The position numbers were made by a program, and so were the translations under genes. DNA of 64,000 bases, from assembly GCF_900101855.1 (NCBI RefSeq), contig NZ_FMVC01000008.1, positions 122,300 through 186,299 of the forward strand, written 5' to 3'. Shown here in pieces: positions 17,654-27,139 of this stretch (position 1 is its first letter; every line of letters begins with the position of its first letter). Origin of the DNA: Flavobacterium anhuiense. Lineage in GTDB: Bacteria > Bacteroidota > Bacteroidia > Flavobacteriales > Flavobacteriaceae. The notes below the pieces were generated by a model that was given only the letters and a program-made list of their open reading frames with translations, searched no databases and had not been told where the DNA came from.

Positions 17654-18085
17654 ATGGAAGTAAAAAAACTGAATAAATACGATAAAGCATATCTGCGAAT
17701 TGCAAAAGAGTGGAGCTTGCTTTCTTACTGTAAACGTAAACAAGTTGGCGCTATTATTGTAAAAGATAGAATGATCATCTCTGATGGTTACAATGGGACA
17801 CCGTCAGGATTTGAAAATTGCTGCGAAGATGAAAACGGATTGACACGTTGGGATGTTCTGCATGCCGAAGCAAATGCAATCCTGAAAGTAGCAAGATCAA
17901 CGCAATCTTGCGAAGGAGCAACATTGTATATTACGCTTTCGCCTTGCAAAGAATGCAGTAAATTGATACATCAGTCAGGAATAAAAAGAGTAGTATATAA
18001 AGATGGATATCGAGATGATTCTGGAATCCAATTTTTAATAAAAGCAGGGGTGGAAGTAGAACATATTCCTGTTTTGGAAGAATAA
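17654..18085 (+). CDS. deoxycytidylate (dCMP) deaminase
   Basis: The 143-residue zinc deaminase has the HAEANAIL motif (zinc His and catalytic Glu) and the PCKEC motif (two zinc Cys). The early segment KRKQVGAIIVKDRMIISDGY and the NGTPSGFENCCE loop are characteristic of the dCMP deaminase/ComEB group. It makes dUMP for thymidylate synthesis. Its TAA overlaps the next ATG by one base (TAATG), so the S41 protease gene is translationally coupled. Confidence 0.92.
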   Translation: MEVKKLNKYDKAYLRIAKEWSLLSYCKRKQVGAIIVKDRMIISDGYNGTPSGFENCCEDENGLTRWDVLHAEANAILKVARSTQSCEGATLYITLSPCKECSKLIHQSGIKRVVYKDGYRDDSGIQFLIKAGVEVEHIPVLEE

Positions 18086-19662
18086 TGAAATTTAATTCGA
18101 AATATTTGCCAATCGTAATAGGAGCGACTTTTGCTCTTGGAACAATTGCCGGAAGCGTGATGAACGCTCCTGCAAGTGACCAGCTTTTGGCTAAAAATTA
18201 CTCTAAAACCAAGCTAAATAAACTTATTGATTTTATCAATACCGAATATGTTGATAGCGTCAATACCGATTCGATTGTAAATCTTACGGTCGATAATATT
18301 CTTTCTAAATTGGATCCGCATTCAGTATATATTCCGCCAAGCGAACAAGCTGAGGTTGCCGAAAGCATGAAAGGTGATTTTGTGGGAATCGGAATTAATT
18401 TTTATATGTATAAAGATTCGGTTGCGATTATAAAACCAGTCGAAAACGGACCTTCGGCAAAAGCGGGAATAAAATCTGGAGACCGTATTTTGTTTGCAGG
18501 AAAAACCAAATTGTATGGTAGAAAATTGCCTTCAGATAGTTTATTTTCTAAATTAAAAGGACTTCAGGGTTCAGAAATCGAATTGACTGTTTTTAGAAAA
18601 TCTGAACAGAAGAAACTGAAGTTTAAAGTTAAACGAGATGTTATTCCAATTAAAAGCGTTGATGCTTCTATGTTAATTGGTAATAATATTGGCTATATCA
18701 AAATTAACCGTTTCGCAGAAACTACTTTCAACGAATTCAAAACTGGTTTAACGAGATTAAAACAAAAAGGAATTCAGTCGCTCGTAATTGACCTCCGTGA
18801 TAATGGGGGAGGTTATATGGAAGAAGCGATTGCTATTGCCGATGAGTTTTTAAAAGACAGACAATTAATCGTTTTCACGAAAAGTAAAAACGGTTCTACT
18901 GAGAAAACGTATGCAACAAAAGCAGGAAGTTTTGAAACGGGGAAAGTTTATGTTTTAATTAATGAAAATAGTGCTTCGGCTAGTGAAATCTTAGCAGGAG
19001 CCATTCAAGATAATGATCGCGGAACTATTGTTGGAAGACGTTCTTTTGGAAAAGGTCTTGTTCAGAGAGAAATGGACTTTAACGACGGGTCTGCAGTAAG
19101 ATTGACTGTGGCGCGTTATTATACGCCAACGGGAAGATCGATTCAAAAACCGTATAAGAAAGGGAACGAAGAATATTTTAAAGAATCTGAAGCAAGAATT
19201 GCTACTGGAGAATTGTATGCAAAAGACAGTATAAAAGTGGCCGATTCTTTAAAATTCAAAACTCCGAAAGGAAAAATAGTGTACGGCGGTGGCGGAATTG
19301 TTCCAGATGTTTTTGTTCCAATGGAAGCAGAGCATGGAAATGAAAATGTTGCATATTTGCTGCAGACTGGAATTGTAGGGCATTTTGTCTTTGAAGAATT
19401 AGATAAAAATAGAAATGCTTTTGCGGGAGATAATTTTAATGAGTTTTTGGCAAAAATGAAGAACTCAGATTTTTATTTTAAAAGATTTAAAAACTATATT
19501 TTAATGACGGGATTGGATTTGAAATTGGATAAAACGAAAGCGCTCGTAAACCGTCATATTACAGCTGAATTCGCACGACAGCTGTTTGGAGAATTGTATT
19601 ATTATGATGTAATCTTGAAAGATGATGCCATGATAAAGACAATTCTAGCTCCAAAGAAATAA
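18085..19662 (+). CDS. S41-family C-terminal processing protease (CtpA type)
   Basis: The 525-residue periplasmic protease has an N-terminal membrane/signal segment (about 8-25), a PDZ domain (about 98-180, DFVGIGINFY...GIKSGDRIL), and a peptidase core. Catalytic Ser298 in NSASASEIL and Lys323 in RSFGKGLVQ are 25 residues apart, as in Prc/CtpA. A Ser-Lys dyad protease of this kind degrades or trims periplasmic and lipoprotein substrates. Confidence 0.93.
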   Translation: MKFNSKYLPIVIGATFALGTIAGSVMNAPASDQLLAKNYSKTKLNKLIDFINTEYVDSVNTDSIVNLTVDNILSKLDPHSVYIPPSEQAEVAESMKGDFVGIGINFYMYKDSVAIIKPVENGPSAKAGIKSGDRILFAGKTKLYGRKLPSDSLFSKLKGLQGSEIELTVFRKSEQKKLKFKVKRDVIPIKSVDASMLIGNNIGYIKINRFAETTFNEFKTGLTRLKQKGIQSLVIDLRDNGGGYMEEAIAIADEFLKDRQLIVFTKSKNGSTEKTYATKAGSFETGKVYVLINENSASASEILAGAIQDNDRGTIVGRRSFGKGLVQREMDFNDGSAVRLTVARYYTPTGRSIQKPYKKGNEEYFKESEARIATGELYAKDSIKVADSLKFKTPKGKIVYGGGGIVPDVFVPMEAEHGNENVAYLLQTGIVGHFVFEELDKNRNAFAGDNFNEFLAKMKNSDFYFKRFKNYILMTGLDLKLDKTKALVNRHITAEFARQLFGELYYYDVILKDDAMIKTILAPKK

Positions 19663-19678
19663 CTTCAATCTTTATATC

Positions 19679-20044
19679 ATGAAAATAGAAACCGTTGTTG
19701 ATGCAGAAATAGAACTCCTGACTGCAATTAAAAAATCGGATGTTATGGCTTTGGAAACAATTCTTCATGATGATTTATTGTTTAATATGCCCGACGGACA
19801 AACCATAACTAAAGAGTTTGATTTGGAATCATATCGTTCAGGAAAGTTAAAAATTAATTCTTTGGAAGCATCAGATCAAATTGTCAACGTAATTGATGAT
19901 TCTGCAGTGGTTACGGTTACAGTTGCCTTAAAAGGCGCTTATGACGGAAATGCAATCAGCGGAGTTTTCAAATATTTAAGGGTTTGGAAAAAATCGGGTA
20001 AGAATCTAAAAGTTATTGCAGGGAGCTGTGTTCAGTTGGCGTAA
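19679..20044 (+). CDS. NTF2-like (SnoaL/DUF4440-type) small protein
   Basis: The 121-residue protein has the cone-shaped NTF2-like pattern: an N-terminal helix (DAEIELLTAIKKSDVMALET), then LHDDLLFNMPDGQ, and C-terminal beta strands ending RVWKKSGKNLKVIAGSCVQL. It has no signal peptide. The ligand or reaction is unknown. It follows the protease gene by 16 bases on the same strand. Confidence 0.8.
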   Translation: MKIETVVDAEIELLTAIKKSDVMALETILHDDLLFNMPDGQTITKEFDLESYRSGKLKINSLEASDQIVNVIDDSAVVTVTVALKGAYDGNAISGVFKYLRVWKKSGKNLKVIAGSCVQLA

Positions 20045-20084
20045 AGTTTGATGCAATAAAATAATAGTAACTTAAAATAAAACT

Positions 20085-20126
20085 TTGCGAACCTTTCGTA
20101 AATCCTCGCGAACTTCGCGGTTAAAC
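20085..20126. repeat. dispersed intergenic repeat (TTTGCGAACCTT family)
   Basis: ACTTTGCGAACCTTTCG followed by a GCGAAC..CGCGGTTAAA block lies between the NTF2-like gene and the lipoprotein gene. Close relatives occur at 22304-22415, 47765-47836 and 49226-49255. Confidence 0.6.
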
Positions 20127-20135
20127 TAATAATAT

Positions 20136-20453
20136 ATGAAAAATTTAAAAAGAGTAAGTTTTCTAGTGCTTTTAATGACTTTTGTGATCTCTTGCACAAC
20201 TATGAAAAATGATGCTAATGCTGTAGTTTCAGGAAAAGTAGACGGTATAGAAGCAGGTAAAGATGGTTACACGGCCAAAATTACAACAGACGCAAAAGAA
20301 GTTTACTTTGCAACAATCAGTATTGTAAACGTTGGCGGGCCTCAGAATTACAAACAATTAAAAATTGGAGATGTAGTGTCTGTAAAAGGAGAAAAATGGA
20401 AATCTGAAGATGAAAACCATATTAAAGTAACAGAAATCGTTTCGGTTAAATAA
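20136..20453 (+). CDS. small lipoprotein of unknown function
   Basis: The 105-residue protein has a lipoprotein signal with the lipid-attachment Cys in VISCTTMKND (about residue 20). The rest is a small beta-rich domain ending GDVVSVKGEKWKSEDENHIK, reminiscent of an OB-type fold. No family is recognised with certainty. It is followed by a strong terminator at 20471. Confidence 0.78.
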   Translation: MKNLKRVSFLVLLMTFVISCTTMKNDANAVVSGKVDGIEAGKDGYTAKITTDAKEVYFATISIVNVGGPQNYKQLKIGDVVSVKGEKWKSEDENHIKVTEIVSVK

Positions 20454-20470
20454 GTTAACCATAAAGTTTT

Positions 20471-20535
20471 AAACCATTAAGAGATTAAGTTTATTAAGCT
20501 GTATAGCTGTTTTCTTAATCTCTTAATGGTTTTTT
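20471..20535 (+). terminator. intrinsic terminator after the lipoprotein gene
   Basis: A 19-base arm at 20471-20489 (AAACCATTAAGAGATTAAG) pairs perfectly with 20514-20532 and is followed by T residues. A third copy of the right arm (CTTAATCTCTTAATGGT) sits at 20602-20618, so the arms derive from a repeated sequence. Confidence 0.75.
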
Positions 20536-20630
20536 CTGTTTGGAGTTTTTTCTTAATGAAACTTGGTAATTAAGTTTGCATCAAAATAGAACTTAATTTA
20601 TCTTAATCTCTTAATGGTAAAAACAAAAAA

Positions 20631-21236
20631 TTATCGAGTGCTATCATGAGCGTGAGTCTGTACGCCGTTATTCCATAAAGTAAGAATGTCTGTCGCTACA
20701 GCAGCGCCACTTCCGGCTGCAATTGCCAATTGACTTCTCCAACCCGCTAAAGTACCGATAACATAAATGCCGTCTGCTACTTTGTGATCTTCGTTTTTAA
20801 GCTGAATACGCTGTTTTTCTGGAAGTGCTTTTTTATGAGGTTCAACAAATTGCATCAAACCTTCAATGTCGAAAGTATTGGCAGAACCAATTCCGACCAC
20901 GATATTTTTTGTTTGGTATGAATTCTTGTTGGTTACTACGGTAAATTCTGGATAACTGCCTTCAATTTTCATTACTTTTTCATTTGAAATCTGAGTAATG
21001 TGCGGGTAAGTTGTTGCTAAATGCTGTGTGCTTTCAGTTAAAAGCTCAGAACCTAATTTTCCTGGTGTAATTCCGTAAGCGTTATAAAATATTGCCTCTT
21101 GTAAAGAAGAATTTTTCTGATGAGTAAAAATTCCGATTTTTTTGTCAGTAACAAAAGTTTTGTTTTTTGCGGATCCTAAGACTAGAGCACAAGACATGCC
21201 AGATACTCCTCCGCCAATAATTAAAACATCAAACAT
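20631..21236 (-). CDS. short FAD-dependent oxidoreductase (thioredoxin reductase-like)
   Basis: Reading from the ATG at 21236 the protein begins MFDVLIIGGGVSGMSCALVL, a Rossmann dinucleotide motif. It contains a second FAD motif near the C-terminus (ADGIYVIGTLAGWRSQLAIA). At about 200 residues it is shorter than thioredoxin reductase, with no NADPH domain and no CxxC. It therefore belongs to the single-domain flavoprotein relatives. It follows the small membrane gene with no gap; an alternative ATG at 21251 overlaps that gene. Confidence 0.82.
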   Translation of the reverse strand: MFDVLIIGGGVSGMSCALVLGSAKNKTFVTDKKIGIFTHQKNSSLQEAIFYNAYGITPGKLGSELLTESTQHLATTYPHITQISNEKVMKIEGSYPEFTVVTNKNSYQTKNIVVGIGSANTFDIEGLMQFVEPHKKALPEKQRIQLKNEDHKVADGIYVIGTLAGWRSQLAIAAGSGAAVATDILTLWNNGVQTHAHDSTR

Positions 21237-21237
21237 A

Positions 21238-21441
21238 TTATCTGTTGTCATTCATTTTTTCTTCAATTCTTTTTGAAATTCTAAAAATCAAAAGAATCAA
21301 AACAGCGCAAAATGAAGCGGCGATTCCAATAAAAGCTACCATACTATCTCCTTGAAAAGGGTTTTTAAAGTCTAATAGCGTAATATTAAAAACGATTAAA
21401 GCTAATGCCAAAAGCACTAAGATTGAAGTGAAAATTTTCAT
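21238..21441 (-). CDS. small two-TM membrane protein
   Basis: The 67-residue protein has two hydrophobic helices (about 3-24 and 34-53) and a charged tail RISKRIEEKMNDNR. There is no family I recognise. It is directly upstream of, and in operon with, the short flavoprotein gene. Confidence 0.7.
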   Translation of the reverse strand: MKIFTSILVLLALALIVFNITLLDFKNPFQGDSMVAFIGIAASFCAVLILLIFRISKRIEEKMNDNR

Positions 21442-21548
21442 AAGGTTGTCTTTGTTTTTGTCTAAAATAATAAAGTAGAACTTTATGGGGAAATTGCCTT
21501 AAAGTTGTATTTTAGAAATTTTACGGGGTAAATTTATAAAAATAAAAT

Positions 21549-22127
21549 TTAGACAAACAAACCTTTAACATTAGCAGCGAATAATTTAACAGCAATTGCT
21601 AAAAGTATTACTCCAAATGTCTTGCGAACCACTCCAAGTCCGTTTTCTCCTAGTAGATTCTCGATTTTTTTAGAAGACTTTAAAACTATGTAAACCAAGA
21701 TAATATTTAAGACAATCGCTATGATAATATTAATAGTATGAAACTGAGATCGAAGTGATAACAAGGTTGTCATTGTTCCTGCTCCAGCGATTAGAGGGAA
21801 AGCCAGCGGTACAATAGAAGCAGATCCTGGTTCTTCATCACGGTAAATTCTGATTCCTAAAATCATTTCCAAAGCAAGAAAAAATAAGACAAAAGATCCA
21901 GCAACAGCAAATGAATGTACGTCGATACCAATTAAATTCAGTAAACCTTCTCCAACGAAAAGAAAAACAATCATGATAGCGCCTGCAACGATAGAAGCTT
22001 TTTCAGACTCAATGTGTCCAACTTTTGCTCTTAAATTCACAATAATCGGAATCGAGCCAACAATATCAATTACGGCAAAAAGCACCATACTAACGGTAAT
22101 GATTTCTTTAAAATCGATTTCTAACAT
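21549..22127 (-). CDS. MarC-family membrane protein
   Basis: The 192-residue protein (start MLEIDFKEIITV at 22127; an upstream start adds 12 residues) has six membrane helices. MarC hallmarks are present: AVIDIVGSIPIIVNL in helix 1, FLALEMILGI mid-protein, and the PLAFPLIAGAGTMTTLL loop. The family is widespread in bacterial inner membranes and its transported substrate is not established. Confidence 0.92.
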   Translation of the reverse strand: MLEIDFKEIITVSMVLFAVIDIVGSIPIIVNLRAKVGHIESEKASIVAGAIMIVFLFVGEGLLNLIGIDVHSFAVAGSFVLFFLALEMILGIRIYRDEEPGSASIVPLAFPLIAGAGTMTTLLSLRSQFHTINIIIAIVLNIILVYIVLKSSKKIENLLGENGLGVVRKTFGVILLAIAVKLFAANVKGLFV

Positions 22128-22482
22128 ATCGCTTTGATTTTTAGGGTTTAAAAACTGCTGCAAAAGTACTTAATAAAGTTAGGTGTTTTTTCAATACAAT
22201 GCACTTTTGTTATAAAAACATGTTTTAATGGCTAAAAAAGTGATATTTGTAACAATTGTTGTTTTCTTTTGCATTTAGTAAAACTTATAATAGGATTAAC
22301 CGCAAAGCATGCAAAATTAAATTCGCAAGGTTCGCAAATTAAAATAGGTATTGGAAATGTGTGCGTATAAACTTTGCGAACCTTTGTGCAAATCCTTGCG
22401 AATTTTGCGGTTAAATTTTCATCCTATTTTATCTCCTTTCTTTGACTATCTTTGCACTTTATAAATTAGAGTAATAGATATC
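22128..22482. other. 355-base intergenic region with a repeat-type palindrome
   Basis: It separates the divergent marC-like and DUF3109 genes. From 22294 to 22420 there is a large imperfect palindrome: AACCGCAAA at the left end and TTTTGCGGTT at the right, with TTCGCAAGGTTCGCAAA and TTTGCGAACCTTTG inside. It belongs to the TTTGCGAACCTT repeat family also seen near 20085. No coding signal was seen. Confidence 0.65.
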
Positions 22483-23052
22483 ATGTTTCAGTTAGGTAAA
22501 ACTATTATTTCAGAGGATATTCTGGAAAAAGAATTTGTGTGCAACTTGTCTGCTTGTAAAGGAGCTTGTTGTGTGGATGGAGATGCGGGCGCGCCTTTGA
22601 ATGAGGCTGAAACTAAAATCTTAGAAGAAATTTTTCCAAAAGTGAAACCTTTTTTACGAAAAGAAGGAATCGAAGCAATCGAAGCGCAAGGGACTTGGAT
22701 AAAAGGAACTGATGGTGATCTAGAAACGCCACTGATTGATAATAAAGATTGCGCTTATGTGATTTTTGACGGAAAAACGGCACTTTGTGGAATCGAGCAA
22801 GCTTACAATCAAGGAGTAGTGGATTGGAAAAAACCAGTTTCTTGTCATTTATACCCAATTCGAGTAAAAGACTTCACAGAATTTGCAGCTGTCAACTATG
22901 ATAAATGGGATATCTGCGATGATGCTTGTTCGTTAGGAAAAGAATTAGAAGTTCCAGTTTACAAATTTGTAAAAGAGGCATTGATTCGCCGTTTTGGAGA
23001 GGACTGGTATTTGGAACTAGAAAAGGTAGCCGAAGAGCTTAAAAATTCTTAA
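22483..23052 (+). CDS. DUF3109-family cysteine-rich protein
   Basis: The 189-residue protein has an N-terminal cluster CNLSACKGACCVDGDAG and further cysteines at CAYVIF, CGIEQA, CHLYPIR and CDDAC. This is the pattern of DUF3109, related to YkgJ-type metal or Fe-S proteins. The function is unknown but the gene is widely kept in Bacteroidota. It lies upstream of nrdB. Confidence 0.9.
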   Translation: MFQLGKTIISEDILEKEFVCNLSACKGACCVDGDAGAPLNEAETKILEEIFPKVKPFLRKEGIEAIEAQGTWIKGTDGDLETPLIDNKDCAYVIFDGKTALCGIEQAYNQGVVDWKKPVSCHLYPIRVKDFTEFAAVNYDKWDICDDACSLGKELEVPVYKFVKEALIRRFGEDWYLELEKVAEELKNS

Positions 23053-23392
23053 AAATTAAAGTGTAATTTATACCTTTTTTTCTCTTCATTTTTTGACTCA
23101 AAAAAACAAAGTTTTAATTCAAAAAAAAAACTTTTTAAAACTATTTAAAATTTCTTGCTTTTTATATTTAAAAGTCTATATTTTACGGGGCTTTCAGGTG
23201 TAATTATTGGTTTTAAATGTTTCATTTACAGTAAATTAATTATTGTATGAAAAATGTTTCAAAAAAATAACGTTGTTAAAAACTACAGCAAATTGTGAAT
23301 AAGTTTGACTTTCATTTTTGGCGTTAATTGACAATCTTTGTAGTCTATTGAATTAGCAAAAAATTCGGTATAAAAATTAAACAAAAATTGTC
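23053..23392. other. 340-base intergenic region upstream of nrdB
   Basis: It is very AT-rich with long A runs (23123-23133). No hairpin with a T tract, no coding frame and no clear NrdR-box pair was seen. It probably holds the nrdB promoter and its control sites. Confidence 0.5.
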
Positions 23393-24370
23393 ATGTCTCA
23401 AGTAGAACCAATCTTACAAGAAAATAAAAATCGTTTCGTTATTTTTCCTATCAAACATCATGATATTTGGGAATGGTATAAAAAAATGGAAGCTAGTTTC
23501 TGGACTGCTGAAGAAATCGATTTGCACCAAGATTTGACAGATTGGAATAACAAACTGAATGACGATGAAAGATATTTCATTAAACATATTTTAGCATTCT
23601 TTGCAGCTTCTGACGGAATCGTAAATGAAAACTTGGCTGAGAACTTTGTAAACGAAGTTCAATATGCTGAAGCGAAGTTTTTCTATGGTTTCCAGATTAT
23701 GATGGAAAACATTCACAGCGAAACGTATTCTTTATTAATTGATACTTACGTTAAAGATGAAGCTGAGAAAACAGAATTGTTTAATGCTTTAGAAGTTTTC
23801 CCGGCTATTGCAAAAAAAGGAGAATGGGCTTTAAAATGGATCGAGTCTGATTCGTTTGCTGAAAGGCTTATTGCTTTTGCTGCAGTTGAAGGAATCTTTT
23901 TCTCAGGGGCCTTCTGTTCAATTTATTGGTTAAAAAAACGTGGTTTAATGCCAGGTTTAACTTTCTCAAATGAATTGATTTCTCGTGACGAAGGCGTACA
24001 CTGTGATTTTGCTGTTCACTTGCACAATCACCATTTGGTAAACAAAGTGCCAAAAGAAAGAATCAAAGAAATTATTGTCGATGCTTTAGATATCGAAAGA
24101 CAATTTATTACTGAATCTCTTCCAGTAAGTTTAATTGGTATGAACGCTACTTTAATGACACAGTACTTAGAGTTCGTTGCTGATAGGCTTCTAGTAGAGT
24201 TAGGTTGTGAGCGTGTCTACGGATCAGCGAATCCATTCGATTTCATGGACATGATTTCTCTTCAAGGAAAAACTAATTTCTTTGAAAAACGTGTTGCGGA
24301 GTATCAAAAATCAGGTGTGATGAACAACGACAGCGATGCTCAAAAAATTTCATTCGATGCAGATTTTTAG
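23393..24370 (+). CDS. nrdB: class I ribonucleotide reductase, small subunit (R2)
   Basis: The 325-residue protein holds the diiron-tyrosyl radical cofactor that drives ribonucleotide reduction. The segments FFAASDGIVNENLAENF and FFYGFQIMMENIHSETYSLL contain the iron-binding Glu/His residues and the candidate radical Tyr. These are strikingly like eukaryotic R2. Further ligands are in SRDEGVHCDFA. The gene precedes nrdA by 264 bases. Confidence 0.96.
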   Translation: MSQVEPILQENKNRFVIFPIKHHDIWEWYKKMEASFWTAEEIDLHQDLTDWNNKLNDDERYFIKHILAFFAASDGIVNENLAENFVNEVQYAEAKFFYGFQIMMENIHSETYSLLIDTYVKDEAEKTELFNALEVFPAIAKKGEWALKWIESDSFAERLIAFAAVEGIFFSGAFCSIYWLKKRGLMPGLTFSNELISRDEGVHCDFAVHLHNHHLVNKVPKERIKEIIVDALDIERQFITESLPVSLIGMNATLMTQYLEFVADRLLVELGCERVYGSANPFDFMDMISLQGKTNFFEKRVAEYQKSGVMNNDSDAQKISFDADF

Positions 24371-24440
24371 ACAACAAAAAATATTTTAGCGTCTATCTTC
24401 TAGAGACACTAAAAAAAAGATTACAGATTATTTTTAAAGG

Positions 24441-24471
24441 TTGAACCTCTTTCCCCAAGTCGCAGGTTCAA
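24441..24471 (+). other. hairpin in the nrdB-nrdA spacer
   Basis: TTGAACCT (24441-24448) and AGGTTCAA (24464-24471) are exact complements with a 15-base loop and no T tract after it. It lies in the 264-base gap between nrdB and nrdA. It may affect mRNA processing or stability; nothing more can be said. Confidence 0.35.
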
Positions 24472-24634
24472 TAGCAATTTTTGACGCATTTAAATTCGTT
24501 TTTCGGATTTGAAACGAGTAACTATTGAGAATTTGGTAATTCTCTAAAATTAATTTAAAAACACGCAATGTTTAAGTGCTGGAATTCGTTTTCTAGTTAC
24601 TTTAATTTTTTCAATAACCATAAAAGGTAAGCTT

Positions 24635-27028
24635 ATGTATGTAGTAAAAAGAGATGGCCACAGAGAGCCCGTAATGTTTGATAAGATTACAGAAAGAATC
24701 AAAAAATTGTGTTACGGCTTAAACGAGCTCGTAGATCCAGTTAAGGTAGCCATGAGAGTTATCGAGGGATTGTATGATGGAGTTTCGACTTCTGAATTGG
24801 ATAATCTTGCAGCAGAAACGGCGGCTTCTATGACAATTGCGCATCCTGATTATGCTCAATTAGCAGCTCGTGTAGCAATTTCTAACCTGCATTCAAATAC
24901 CAAAAAATCTTTCTCAGAAACGATGAAAGATATGTATCACTACGTAAACCCAAGAAATGGTCAAGATGCGCCATTAATTGCTGATGATGTTTACAAAGTG
25001 ATCCAAGAAAACGCTGCTTTTTTAGATTCTCATATCATTTATACAAGAGATTTTAATTACGACTATTTTGGTTTCAAAACTTTAGAGCGTTCTTATCTTC
25101 TTAAGATAAACGGAAAAATCGTTGAGCGTCCACAGCACATGTTAATGCGTGTTTCTGTTGGGATTCACTTAGATGATTTAAAATCGGTTATCGAAACTTA
25201 CGATTTGATGTCTAAAAAGTTCTTTACGCACGCAACGCCAACGTTGTTCAACGCGGGAACTCCAAAACCGCAAATGTCATCTTGTTTCCTTTTGGCAATG
25301 CAGGAAGATAGTATCGACGGTATTTATGATACATTAAAACAAACAGCTAAAATTTCGCAGTCAGCGGGAGGAATCGGACTTTCTATTCACAACGTTCGTG
25401 CGACTGGATCTTACATTCGCGGTACAAACGGAACATCAAACGGAATTGTTCCGATGTTGAGAGTTTTCAACGATACAGCGCGTTACGTAGATCAAGGTGG
25501 AGGAAAACGTAAAGGAAGTTTCGCGATTTACATCGAAACTTGGCATGCTGATATTTTCGATTTCTTGGATTTAAAGAAAAACCATGGAAAAGAAGAAATG
25601 CGTGCAAGAGATTTATTCTTCGCAATGTGGACTTCAGATTTATTCATGAAACGTGTTCAAGAAGATGGGCCATGGACTTTAATGTGTCCAAATGAATGTC
25701 CAGGTTTATATGATGTTTACGGAGACGAATTCGAAGCATTGTATACAGGATATGAAGCGCAAGGAAAAGGAAGAAAAACAATCCGTGCTCGTGAATTATG
25801 GGAGAAAATCCTAGAATCTCAAATCGAGACTGGAACACCATATATGTTGTACAAAGATGCAGCGAACCGCAAATCGAACCACAAGAACTTAGGAACAATT
25901 CGTTCTTCTAACTTGTGTACAGAGATTATGGAGTTTACATCTAAAGATGAAATTGCAGTTTGTAACTTAGCTTCAATCTCATTGCCAATGTTCGTTGAAA
26001 ACGGAGAATTCAACCACGAATCTCTTTACAATGTTACAAAACGTGTTACTCGCAACTTGAACAAAGTAATCGACAGAAACTACTATCCAGTACAAGAAGC
26101 TGAAAACTCAAACATGCGCCACCGTCCAGTTGGATTAGGAGTTCAAGGTTTAGCAGATGCTTTCATTATGTTGCGTATGCCGTTTACAAGTGATGAAGCT
26201 AAAAAATTAAACCAAGAAATTTTCGAAACTTTATACTTCGCTGCTGTAACTGCTTCTATGGAAATGGCAAAAGAAGAAGGGCCTTATTCAACTTTCGAAG
26301 GATCGCCAATGTCTAAAGGAGAATTCCAATACAACATGTGGGGATTAAAAGATGAAGAATTATCTGGTCGTTGGGACTGGGCTTCATTAAGAAAAGAAGT
26401 TATGGAGCATGGAGTTCGTAACTCATTATTAGTTGCACCAATGCCAACTGCTTCTACTTCTCAAATCTTAGGAAACAACGAAGCTTTTGAACCATATACT
26501 TCAAATATCTATACTCGTCGTGTATTGTCTGGAGAGTTCATCGTAGTAAACAAACATTTACTAGAAGACTTAGTGAAATTAGGTTTATGGAATGAAGATT
26601 TGAAACAAGAAATTATGCGTCATAATGGATCTGTTCAAAATATAAATATCATTCCTCAAGACTTAAAAGACCTTTACAAAACAGTTTGGGAAATGTCGAT
26701 GAAAGATATTATCGATATGTCTCGTCAAAGAGGATATTTTATTGACCAGTCTCAATCTTTGAACCTGTTCATGCAAGATGCAAACTATTCTAAATTAACG
26801 TCAATGCACTTCTACGCTTGGCAATCTGGTTTAAAAACAGGAATGTATTACTTAAGAACAAAAGCGGCTGTAGATGCGATTAAATTCACATTAAACAACG
26901 ATAAAAAACAAGAAACAGCGCCGTCATTAGTTCAGGAAACTGAATCAATCAGTGTTGAGGATTACAAAGCAATGCTTTTAAAAGCACAAGCTGCAGATCC
27001 TGAGGATTGTGAAATGTGTGGGTCTTAA
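24635..27028 (+). CDS. nrdA: class I ribonucleotide reductase, large subunit (R1)
   Basis: The 797-residue catalytic subunit has an N-terminal ATP-cone (about 1-90, starting MYVVKRDGHREPVMFDKI), the allosteric activity site. The active site includes MSSCFLLAM (redox Cys), SNLCTEI (Asn, radical Cys, Glu) and AVCNLASISL (second redox Cys). The C-terminal CEMCGS pair relays electrons from thioredoxin or glutaredoxin. It works with NrdB, encoded just upstream. Confidence 0.97.
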   Translation: MYVVKRDGHREPVMFDKITERIKKLCYGLNELVDPVKVAMRVIEGLYDGVSTSELDNLAAETAASMTIAHPDYAQLAARVAISNLHSNTKKSFSETMKDMYHYVNPRNGQDAPLIADDVYKVIQENAAFLDSHIIYTRDFNYDYFGFKTLERSYLLKINGKIVERPQHMLMRVSVGIHLDDLKSVIETYDLMSKKFFTHATPTLFNAGTPKPQMSSCFLLAMQEDSIDGIYDTLKQTAKISQSAGGIGLSIHNVRATGSYIRGTNGTSNGIVPMLRVFNDTARYVDQGGGKRKGSFAIYIETWHADIFDFLDLKKNHGKEEMRARDLFFAMWTSDLFMKRVQEDGPWTLMCPNECPGLYDVYGDEFEALYTGYEAQGKGRKTIRARELWEKILESQIETGTPYMLYKDAANRKSNHKNLGTIRSSNLCTEIMEFTSKDEIAVCNLASISLPMFVENGEFNHESLYNVTKRVTRNLNKVIDRNYYPVQEAENSNMRHRPVGLGVQGLADAFIMLRMPFTSDEAKKLNQEIFETLYFAAVTASMEMAKEEGPYSTFEGSPMSKGEFQYNMWGLKDEELSGRWDWASLRKEVMEHGVRNSLLVAPMPTASTSQILGNNEAFEPYTSNIYTRRVLSGEFIVVNKHLLEDLVKLGLWNEDLKQEIMRHNGSVQNINIIPQDLKDLYKTVWEMSMKDIIDMSRQRGYFIDQSQSLNLFMQDANYSKLTSMHFYAWQSGLKTGMYYLRTKAAVDAIKFTLNNDKKQETAPSLVQETESISVEDYKAMLLKAQAADPEDCEMCGS

Positions 27029-27086
27029 TTTTTCTTAGAAGAAAGAGAATAGAATAAAGAAGAAAGATTTATTCTGAATTTATAGA

Positions 27087-27117
27087 AAGCAGTTATTGTA
27101 ATGATAGCTGCTTTTTT
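27087..27117 (+). terminator. intrinsic terminator after nrdA
   Basis: AAGCAGTTAT (27088-27097 region) pairs with ATAGCTGCTT (27104-27113) with one G-T wobble and is followed by a T run. Confidence 0.7.
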
Positions 27118-27139
27118 GCTAATAACAACTAAATAGTTT

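Noticed and set aside
23280..23392. Promoter of nrdB with AATCTTTG at 23333-23340
   Set aside because: The nearest upstream TTG is 25 bases away, longer than usual, and the first base of the -7 element does not match.
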